From Ignavibacteria bacterium (GTDB lineage Bacteria > Bacteroidota > Ignavibacteria > OLB7), in the NCBI GenBank assembly GCA_020635205.1, contig JACKAE010000002.1, forward strand, positions 124,001 through 188,000: a stretch of DNA of 64,000 bases, written 5' to 3'. The notes under the pieces were generated by a model, which worked only from the letters and a program-made list of their open reading frames with translations, searched no databases and was not told where the DNA came from. Numbering within the stretch: the first letter of the stretch is position 1; each line of letters opens with the position of its first letter. The position numbers were made by a program, and so were the translations under genes. Shown piece by piece: positions 1 to 6,850 of this stretch.

Positions 1-7
1 TTATTTC

Positions 8-42
8 TTGAATTCAAAATTTCAAATTCAAAATTCAAAAAA
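8..42. repeat. A/T-rich AATTCAAAA-type intergenic repeat
   Basis: Short array of overlapping AATTCAAAA words at the window edge. The same words recur at gene boundaries at about 15325, 39864, 47316, 51381, 52095, 52455, 52642 and 58980. Bases 43-187 between this and the next repeat show no coding or structured feature that I can support. Confidence 0.6.
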
Positions 43-187
43 AGAGGCGAGTTCTTCTATCACTCTGGCAATTATACTACCGGACAATCAGTTTGCGAGG
101 AAATGCGCTATCACGTCTCAGTGTCGTTCAGGAATCTGTGTGAAGATAGTTCCACGATAGCTTACCAGCCTACCAAATCTCTCATCT

Positions 188-487
188 TATCGAACTGCTC
201 CCGGAGGGAGCAGTCCTACGTTGCCGTGGAGAAAGCCGCAGGCTGCACTCCACGGTAGCTATCGCTTTCTGATGCTTCCGCCCTGAAGGGGCGGCTGTGC
301 TGAAAGCCTTGACATCCCCTCCTTCTTCCATTCTATCCCTTCGGGGCGTGGAGAGCCACGAACGCTTTTCTTCCGGGGATTTTCATCCCCGGCTATCCGC
401 CACGGCGGATCGGTAGCCCCTACGGGGCAGTCTGTTGAGGGATTGAGTTTGCAGAACATCTCTTATCGCAGTTGCATTGTCCGCGTG
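188..487. repeat. Multi-hairpin ~300 bp interspersed element, solitary copy
   Basis: This stretch matches, with scattered differences, the three tandem copies at 10886-11815. It is a string of short inverted repeats: GCTCCCGGAGGGAGC, a CCGTGGA/TCCACGG stem, CCGCCCTGAAGGGGCGG, CCCTTCGGGG, a CCGGGGAT/ATCCCCGG stem, TCCGCCACGGCGGA and GCCCCTACGGGGC. It ends in ATTGTCCGCG followed by TGTATAT, just before the stop codon of the minus-strand DUF389 gene, so it forms that gene's 3' flank. No ORF in it is conserved between copies. It could be a non-autonomous mobile element, a structured RNA or a REP-like cluster; the sequence does not decide between them. Confidence 0.75.
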
Positions 488-491
488 TATA

Positions 492-1925
492 TCACTCAGT
501 CAGTCTTCGGAGCGTCAGCGTGTCGAGGTGGAGGCGCTGCCGTAGAAATGCTTCGAGGCGTTCGCGAACCATGGTCTGACGGCTGCTGCCATACGAGCCA
601 GCATAGTCGAATAGGAAGAGGGGAACTGGTAAAGCAGAGTCACGAGTGGTTTGTAGGTTCTTGGCAAAGGCTAAATCCTCCACTTCGGGCAACACTTCTT
701 TCAATTCCTTTGAAATATCTCGTAGGGGGATCGTATCACTTTTCATCCTGTTAATCACCTGCTGTAAACTATCAATCTGCACTTGCTTGAGGTCAGTCGA
801 TTTCTGGTTGATCTCCATCATGTTCATCGCCATGCGGGCAGCCTCTTGGCTGAGGCGTTCTTCGTCTTCCTTCGTGATGCTCATCTGAACTACCTTCAGA
901 TTGAAATCCTTCAGACCATAGTCTGGCAATGTCCGGCTACTGGAATCAATCTTTGATGAGTCGATAGGAGTGCCGACCATGTAGACTTTCAGAAGTGTTG
1001 CCGTATCCCCTTCATCGAATCGTTCCCAGTTGATTGGCTCATACGCTTCAGCCGTTAAGTTGTCCTCTAAGAAACTCTGAATGGAGTTCCGTTCGCGAAG
1101 ATCGGTGATAACGCCGTAGAAGATGATGGCACTCGGAATGGCAACAACCGTGACGAATGCTCCGATCCACCGCCGCGTGAGCGTCCGCGTTCGCTCGTCA
1201 AGAAAATCATGGTAGGGGAAGTGGAGGTAGCGAACCATTAAGTAGGTAGAGAGGCTGATAAAGATTGCGTTGATGAAGAAGAGGTAAAAGGCTCCGAAGA
1301 AGTATGCCCACCGTCCAGTGGCTATGCCGAAACCTGCCGTGCAGAGTGGTGGCATTAAGGCTGTTGCGATAGCGACGCCTGGAATTGCGTTCGTCTTCTC
1401 ACGACGCGATCCAGCAACAATACCGGCAATGCCACCGAAGAGGGCAACCCCAACATCTAACAGTGTTGGACTTGTCCGGGCAGTTAGCTCTGGTCCCGGT
1501 TGACCTAACGGGGTTATGAGAAAGTAGAGCGTGCTGGATAGAATGCTGACGGTAACTGCAATGCCGAAGTTCTTCAGCGAGTCCACTAACAGTTCCCGGT
1601 CGTTAATCCCTACGCTGAGTCCAATGCCGAGGATCGGAGACATGAGTGGAGAGATAAGCATCGCGCCAATGATTACTGCCGCCGAGTTAACGTCGAGGCC
1701 AATCGAGGCAAGTCCGGCGGCGCAGATCAAAATCCAGACGTTGGCTCCCCGAAGCTGCACGTTGTTCCGGATTTCCCTAATGGTTCCCTCGGCATCAGTC
1801 CCCTCGAACAGCGCAAAAATGCTTTGGAGTCCTCTCCGAATTCGGGAGTAAAGCCGCAGAAGCAGAGGTCTGTTCTCCTGATAGAACTTCGATTTCTTGA
1901 GCTGGTTCTTGACTTTTTCTTTCAT
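492..1925 (-). CDS. DUF389 family multi-pass membrane protein
   Basis: 477-residue membrane protein. The hydrophobic core at about residues 55-275 carries the DUF389 signature: a GANVW start, a glycine-rich helix with AAVIIGAMLISPLMSPI, and later IAGIVAGSRREK followed by AIATALMPPLCTAGFG, a hallmark run of the family. The N-terminal ~50 residues are basic and cytoplasmic-looking. The C-terminal ~200 residues form a soluble tail with a possible coiled coil. The biochemical role of DUF389 proteins is not established; transport has been suggested from topology only. The gene stands alone, and its stop codon lies against the multi-hairpin repeat. The ATG at 1925 gives an N terminus (MKEKVKNQLKKSK) that fits a cytoplasmic start. 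Confidence 0.85.
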   Translation of the reverse strand: MKEKVKNQLKKSKFYQENRPLLLRLYSRIRRGLQSIFALFEGTDAEGTIREIRNNVQLRGANVWILICAAGLASIGLDVNSAAVIIGAMLISPLMSPILGIGLSVGINDRELLVDSLKNFGIAVTVSILSSTLYFLITPLGQPGPELTARTSPTLLDVGVALFGGIAGIVAGSRREKTNAIPGVAIATALMPPLCTAGFGIATGRWAYFFGAFYLFFINAIFISLSTYLMVRYLHFPYHDFLDERTRTLTRRWIGAFVTVVAIPSAIIFYGVITDLRERNSIQSFLEDNLTAEAYEPINWERFDEGDTATLLKVYMVGTPIDSSKIDSSSRTLPDYGLKDFNLKVVQMSITKEDEERLSQEAARMAMNMMEINQKSTDLKQVQIDSLQQVINRMKSDTIPLRDISKELKEVLPEVEDLAFAKNLQTTRDSALPVPLFLFDYAGSYGSSRQTMVRERLEAFLRQRLHLDTLTLRRLTE

Positions 1926-2225
1926 GCCATGCGTAGAATGAGCAGTTTACACTTATGAGGTGAAGATACGCTCTCCAGACATTTTTATAAGGTGGTAATC
2001 GCCTTACGTGAGTTCTCTGCAGTGAGTGCTTTTTGTATTTGTGTTGTGGGGGAACGATCACAGAACATCTTCGGTAGCTAAGAGGAAGCCAATGCGTCGC
2101 CACTCTGATCACGTTCTCTTTTTAAGGGCAAACCGTCCCCTCGATCTTTTTCCATTTGCACGAACCATTCCTTCTACCGATCTTCTCGAACCTCTGTACA
2201 CTTTATCTACTTAGAGAGCTGACCG

Positions 2226-2585
2226 ATGGAGCTAAAACAGACCGGAAGTGATGAGTCGGTGACCCGCGTTGAATACGTTTCCACGAGCGTTCCCGCAAAC
2301 TTTGTTGTGGTTCGTGCCCCGAAGGAAGGGGGAGAGATTGGAGGAGTTCGTCCCGGAGATTTAGTTGTTGTCGATCAAGGTGCTGGTGGAACCGAGGGAG
2401 CTACTGTTGTCTTCCGGTACGAGGAGAAGGCAGTCTTCGGGGAATGTGTTGTGCAGAATGGAGAGTGGTATATGCGGGACAGTAGCGGATCGCTCCGAAA
2501 TGCCTCGGAGATGGTGAAAGATGGTGCTGTCTATCGAGGGGCTGTTCGCCACGTTGTACGGGGTAAGGATGAGGAGAGGGGGTAG
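2226..2585 (+). CDS. Small S24/LexA-peptidase-like fold protein, no catalytic serine seen
   Basis: 119 residues. The pattern at residues 24-75 (FVVVRAPKEGGEIGGVRPGD then LVVVD, followed by GATVVFRYEEKAVFGECV) resembles the beta-barrel of LexA/UmuD-type S24 peptidases, where a GDSM motif carries the serine and an (R/D)xGDxVVVD strand follows. Here the GDSM position reads APKEGG, so the serine nucleophile appears to be missing. No HTH domain is present. It sits alone between the divergent DUF389 gene and a lipoprotein gene. A translated start at ATG 2226 follows a GAGCTGACCG stretch that could be a weak ribosome site. The fold call is an inference from a short pattern; the protein may simply be an unrelated all-beta protein. 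Confidence 0.45.
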   Translation: MELKQTGSDESVTRVEYVSTSVPANFVVVRAPKEGGEIGGVRPGDLVVVDQGAGGTEGATVVFRYEEKAVFGECVVQNGEWYMRDSSGSLRNASEMVKDGAVYRGAVRHVVRGKDEERG

Positions 2586-2724
2586 AGAGTTGTTCTACGG
2601 AAGGTGAGATTATCCTTCGGAGACTGCTCTGGAAATGAGTTGTGGAATGCAAGAGACTACGCGGTGATCCTATTTAAGGGTTGCCGCTTTTTGTATGAGA
2701 TAGGGGAATCCCCTTCCCGATTCG

Positions 2725-2732
2725 TATCTTTG
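2725..2732 (+). promoter_or_regulatory. Bacteroidota-type -7 box (TATCTTTG)
   Basis: TATCTTTG fits the TAnnTTTG -7 element used by the primary sigma factor in Bacteroidota. It lies about 80 bases before the proposed GTG start of the lipoprotein gene at 2815. I do not see a clear -33 TTTG at the usual distance, so this is only a candidate. Confidence 0.4.
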
Positions 2733-2814
2733 CCCCTTGCCGACCATCGTAGGTGTGCCGTCACTCTGCAATCAGTGGGCTTGTCGGAAATCATTTCATC
2801 GAAGCAAAATAATT

Positions 2815-4005
2815 GTGAGTTCATCTGTGAGTTTAATCGTGCGTTCACGTCAGTTCGCTCTCTTTCTTTCTCTTTGGATTCTTGTGTTTGTTACCGGATG
2901 TGGAGGGGAGAATCCTGATGGTGGAGGGGAAACCGACTCCACTGCAGCCTTAACACAAGATAGTATTGGGGTTGAAGGTGATGGTGGAGAGGAAGTTGTA
3001 GAGATCGACACTGGAAGTGTGGTGGATGATGTTGAGGGGAAATATCAGTTCAAGCTGACTCCGAAGGTGGGGGAAGTCTACAAGTACCAACTGGAGAGTC
3101 GGGGTAATAGTAAGATGGCGGAGATTTCGCAGTCGAAGAATGAGACCTACGACCTTACGATGAGTGTGGTGACGGTAAACGACGATGGCTCGCTCCTATT
3201 AGGGGTTACGTACGACCGGATTCGTGCCTCAATATCTGTTAGTGCTCCACAGGTTGACTCAACAGGAAAACCGGTCGTCGATTCTGCTGGAAAGCCGAAG
3301 ATTGGAAAAGAGAAGGTTACGTTCGATTCGAAGGGAGGGCAGAACGTGAAGGGGGGGGAACGTTACCGCGCCTTCATCGGGAAACAAGTGTTGGTCTCAA
3401 TAACGAGTGATGGCACTGTGACCGACGTGACAAACATCGAGCCAATTCTGAACGCCACGCTGAAAGCCCTGAACGTGAAGAGTGATACAGTGAATCCGAA
3501 AGCGTTGGAGTATGCTCGCCTCGGCATTCGGACGCAAATTGGCTTGATGGTGAACCAACTCTTCTTCACGCTCGCTCCCGACACTGCCGTCTCGGTTGGC
3601 TCTACTTGGGCAAGAGCCGACTCAGTTCCAGTGAATGGGTTGCCGGCAAGTGCTACCGTTAGCATTACCTTAAAGGCAATTCGTGAAGCTGACGAAGGGC
3701 GCAGGGCTGAGCTTGCCACAACGATGAAGACGAACGTAGCGATTCCAAAGAAGACTATCGACGATCAGTACTATACGATGAAGATCGACAAGGTCTCCCT
3801 CTCTGGGGAGGGTTCTTGGGTGGTTGCCCTCACATCTGGATTTCCTGTAACGCGGAGTTCAACTATTCGGTCGAATTTTGTTGGGACTGCTACGATGAAG
3901 GCTGGGCCTGAGAAGGGAAAATCACAGCAGGTGACAGCAAGCGAATCGACCGTGATGACGGTGCGGCGGACTGCCTATACTCCTGCTCCGTCGGCGGGGG
4001 AATAG
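2815..4005 (+). CDS. Lipoprotein with DUF6263-like body, function unknown
   Basis: I place the start at GTG 2815 because it gives a clean lipoprotein signal: a basic N terminus, a hydrophobic stretch (FALFLSLWILVFV) and a lipobox ending TGCGG. The longer open frame to 2737 would put 26 polar residues before this. The mature protein begins with an Asp/Gly/Glu-rich linker of ~50 residues, then a ~300-residue beta-rich body starting FKLTPKVGEVYKYQLESRG. Phrases such as GEVYKYQ, DGSLLLGVTYDRI and VSITSDGTVTDVTN resemble a class of secreted FCB proteins of unknown role (DUF6263-like; my comparison is from memory). Likely anchored in the outer or inner membrane by the Cys. It stands alone, 104 bases before the GAF/GGDEF gene. 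Confidence 0.7.
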   Translation: MSSSVSLIVRSRQFALFLSLWILVFVTGCGGENPDGGGETDSTAALTQDSIGVEGDGGEEVVEIDTGSVVDDVEGKYQFKLTPKVGEVYKYQLESRGNSKMAEISQSKNETYDLTMSVVTVNDDGSLLLGVTYDRIRASISVSAPQVDSTGKPVVDSAGKPKIGKEKVTFDSKGGQNVKGGERYRAFIGKQVLVSITSDGTVTDVTNIEPILNATLKALNVKSDTVNPKALEYARLGIRTQIGLMVNQLFFTLAPDTAVSVGSTWARADSVPVNGLPASATVSITLKAIREADEGRRAELATTMKTNVAIPKKTIDDQYYTMKIDKVSLSGEGSWVVALTSGFPVTRSSTIRSNFVGTATMKAGPEKGKSQQVTASESTVMTVRRTAYTPAPSAGE

Positions 4006-4109
4006 TTCCGTCGAGCCAGAAGTTCTTGAGGACGTTTGCACCTATTGCCTCGGAGATTACCTCGAAACAGCAGATACAGTAACCGATCGGATCAACCGGC
4101 AAACTTTTC

Positions 4110-6524
4110 ATGTCTATCGACTCGAACGATTTTCGCGACGCTCTACAACCGCAGGATGCGCTCGCCATTGTGATTACGCTTCTCGGCGCAGCTATTGCAA
4201 TTTTCCTTCCCGATTCAATTGTGAAGTTGATCGGTGGCTCGATTGCCATTTTAGGTGGGATTGCCTTCTACACAACGCTCCGCGCTCGGATTAACGACCG
4301 GGTTCGGATCAAACAGAAACGGACAACTCTTCCCCCACCATCGTTCAAGACGAGGGTGACAACCGATCCCAAAACAAGTGCAACCCGCATTCGCTTCGAC
4401 GATTTTCAAGAGAGATTCAACGTAGATGACGATGGTGGAGAGAAGTTAGAGACAGGAACCAAAACCGAGTTGAGAGAACAACCGCAGGTAAAGACTATTC
4501 CAACTCCCGTTGCTACTTCTCCTCCCGTAACTACGCTTCGCTTCGATGATTTTGGGGGAGGAAATTTGGATGGTGGAGAGGTGGATGTTGAGATGGGAGA
4601 AGATGATCTGGACGAAGGGTTTACGATTGTTGGGGCTACTGCTACACCACCTCCAGAAAAAGTTTCCGACAATACTCCACCTGCACCTTCTGAGCCATCC
4701 CAACCGGTTGTGAGGCAACCGGAAGAGGAGAAGACCCCGAGCACACAACCCCTTCATACTCCGGAGCGAAGAGATAAATCTGCGCAGAAAGGAAGTCGGA
4801 AGAAGAAGCGGAGGGGAAAACAAGGGCATCAACGTGGTTCAGAAGTGACTCAGACAAGTGCTGGGGAAAGTTCAACTATATCGACAAGTGAAGAGACTGG
4901 GTCAACGACGAATGTTCAAGCGGAGCGTCAGGAGGCTGTTAGTGCTACAACAATTGCAGTCGATGCGGGGGCTGCTGCCTCTCAGAATGTTGTGCGGCGA
5001 CAGATTCGGATGGTGCTCGACGAGTTGAGTCCAGATTCGGAAGAGGAGTCGTTCGGAGCTGAGCCACGGGCGGAGTTTGTTCGGCTGGTGAACCAAGTGC
5101 TGAAGGGGATTGCGCGAAGTATCGACGGAAGGTCGATTATCTTCTTCTGGATGAATTTGGAGAAGGGACACTTTATTCCAGAAGCCACGGTGACGCAAGG
5201 GGGAGTGGAGGTACGGCTGGGTGAGAGGATTAAACTGAGCAACGATCTGGTGAGCCAAATTGCACGTGGTGGAGTCCCAGAAATCATTACCAATATCAGC
5301 CCTGCTGCCGAGCACGAACTTGCCCCATACTACAAGACAAAAGCTGACACGCACTCATTCGTAGGTGTGCCGGTCTACTTCCGACACGAAGTTGTGGGAG
5401 TGCTGGCTGCCGACTCGACGGAGGAGAGTGGGTTCGACGAAGGATCGGTGGCAACACTTGCCGAGTATACACTCCTGATCTCACAGTTGATTAGGAGCTA
5501 TGCCGAGAAGTTCGATCTCTACTTGATGCGCCAGAGTGTGGAGGCGTTCGAACGACTGCACACGTCGGTGACTGGTAGTGGCTTGAAGCCGCCTGAAATC
5601 GCGGCACTCCTCACACGGCAAGCTGCTGATATGTTCGATCCTCTCTTTGCTGCCGTTGCACTCTTCGATAAAGAAGAGGGGGAGTGGCGAATTGCCTCTT
5701 GCAATGCTGCATCCTCTGAACTTCAGAATCATATCCTTTCACTTGCACCTGACATGCGGAATAGCCTTGCCGGTGAAGCTGCTCGCAGAGCAGATGAGAT
5801 ATATCTGCCGGAGGTAGGGGCTGAAATGCAGATTGCGCCGGGGGAGAATCTTCCGGGGGGAGGAAGTTTTCTTGCTCTTCCGCTGATGGCGTCGGCTAAG
5901 TGCTATGGCTCACTCATTCTTGGGCAGACAACTCCGGCGGCTTGGGTTGCTCGCGACATCGATCTGCTCCGCGATTTAGCTCGCTACGTTGCGATGGCAA
6001 TCGAGGTTGTTAACACGAACGAGGCACTTGAGGAACAGTTGGTGTTCGATGAGGAGACTGGACTCTACAACACGGCATTCTTCATGGGGGGATTTGATCG
6101 TGAGATTGACCGCGCGCGAGATTTCAAAACTCCACTCTCACTTGCGTTGGTTCGCGTAGAAACGCCTACATCGTTTGCGCCGGAGCGAAAGTGGGAGTTG
6201 ATGCACACCGCAGTAACTGAAGTTGGTAACTTGCTCGCACGGAAACTGCGACCGTATGATTTGATTGGGCGTTTTGGTGAAGATACTTTTAGCATTGCCC
6301 TTGTAGGGCGGAGCGATCAAGAGGCCTACCTCTGGGCAGAACGCCTTCGCAAAGAGATAGCTGGCCACATTATTCCGTTCGAGTCCAGAACCTTCTCGGT
6401 CACAATCTCAGCCGGAGTCTCCAACGCAACCGACTCATCCGATAAATCTAACGTAATCAACGGAGCACGCCAAGCACTGGAAAAAGCGTCGAAGGATGGT
6501 GGAAACGCTGTGGTGATTTATTAG
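4110..6524 (+). CDS. Membrane-linked GAF-GAF protein with degenerate GGDEF domain
   Basis: 804 residues in four parts. Residues ~15-60 contain two hydrophobic segments, so the N terminus is probably a membrane hairpin. Residues ~70-290 are a Pro/Thr/Glu-rich, low-complexity linker with a very basic patch (KKKRRGKQGHQ). Two GAF-like sensor domains follow at about 300-460 and 475-640 (for example FVGVPVYFRHEVVGVLAADS and FLALPLMASAKCYGSLILGQ). A GGDEF-type fold occupies ~650-804: DEETGLYNTAFF opens it and TISAGVSNA closes it. The catalytic loop reads RFGEDTF instead of R-[FY]-GG[DE]EF: the second Gly and the last acidic residue are replaced, so diguanylate cyclase activity is doubtful. It may bind GTP or act as a scaffold. 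No downstream partner gene is co-transcribed for certain. Confidence 0.85.
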   Translation: MSIDSNDFRDALQPQDALAIVITLLGAAIAIFLPDSIVKLIGGSIAILGGIAFYTTLRARINDRVRIKQKRTTLPPPSFKTRVTTDPKTSATRIRFDDFQERFNVDDDGGEKLETGTKTELREQPQVKTIPTPVATSPPVTTLRFDDFGGGNLDGGEVDVEMGEDDLDEGFTIVGATATPPPEKVSDNTPPAPSEPSQPVVRQPEEEKTPSTQPLHTPERRDKSAQKGSRKKKRRGKQGHQRGSEVTQTSAGESSTISTSEETGSTTNVQAERQEAVSATTIAVDAGAAASQNVVRRQIRMVLDELSPDSEEESFGAEPRAEFVRLVNQVLKGIARSIDGRSIIFFWMNLEKGHFIPEATVTQGGVEVRLGERIKLSNDLVSQIARGGVPEIITNISPAAEHELAPYYKTKADTHSFVGVPVYFRHEVVGVLAADSTEESGFDEGSVATLAEYTLLISQLIRSYAEKFDLYLMRQSVEAFERLHTSVTGSGLKPPEIAALLTRQAADMFDPLFAAVALFDKEEGEWRIASCNAASSELQNHILSLAPDMRNSLAGEAARRADEIYLPEVGAEMQIAPGENLPGGGSFLALPLMASAKCYGSLILGQTTPAAWVARDIDLLRDLARYVAMAIEVVNTNEALEEQLVFDEETGLYNTAFFMGGFDREIDRARDFKTPLSLALVRVETPTSFAPERKWELMHTAVTEVGNLLARKLRPYDLIGRFGEDTFSIALVGRSDQEAYLWAERLRKEIAGHIIPFESRTFSVTISAGVSNATDSSDKSNVINGARQALEKASKDGGNAVVIY

Positions 6525-6850
6525 AGTTCGTAGAGTTGGGAGTTTATAGAGTTGAGAGAGTGGGTAGCTCTTTTCTTTGCGCCCTCGCGTCTTTGCGTGA
6601 TGTATGCTTGATTGAAGATAAAGCCCGAATGGAGTAAGCATGGCATCAAAAAAACATAGCAACCAAGCTCAACTAAATCGAACGTAATCAATAGAGTTCG
6701 TAGAGTTGGGAGTTTATAGAGTTGAGAGAGTGGGTAGCTCTTTTCTTTGCGCCTTCGCGTCTTTGCGTGATGTATGCCTGATTGAAGATAAAGTCCGAAT
6801 GGAGTAAGCATGGCATCAAAAAAACATAACAACCAAGCTCAACTCAAATC
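6522..6850 (+). repeat. Tandem duplication of the rnr 5' region (two ~158 bp copies, period 170)
   Basis: Copies at 6522-6679 and 6692-6850 differ by four substitutions (for example CCCTCGCG/CCTTCGCG) and one deleted base near 6675. Each copy contains the upstream region and the first 12-13 codons of rnr. The 12-base spacer between them is GAACGTAATCAA, and AAATCGAACGTAATCAA (6675-6691) matches 16 of 17 bases of 6444-6460 inside the preceding gene. This suggests a duplication that joined at AAATC microhomology and then lost part of the middle. Confidence 0.9.
6640..6687 (+). pseudogene. Truncated duplicate of the rnr start, acts as a 15-codon upstream ORF
   Basis: The first duplicate copy keeps the ATG and reads MASKKHSNQAQLNRT then stop. 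The first 11 codons match rnr except Asn7 to Ser, and a one-base deletion then shifts the frame. It has the same upstream sequence (GAATGGAGTAAGC) as the real gene, so ribosomes should see the two starts alike. Whether it is translated is unknown. Confidence 0.7.

Noticed and set aside
1318..1503. Small plus-strand ORFs inside DUF389 and other genes
   Set aside because: They are mirror frames of longer real genes on the other strand.
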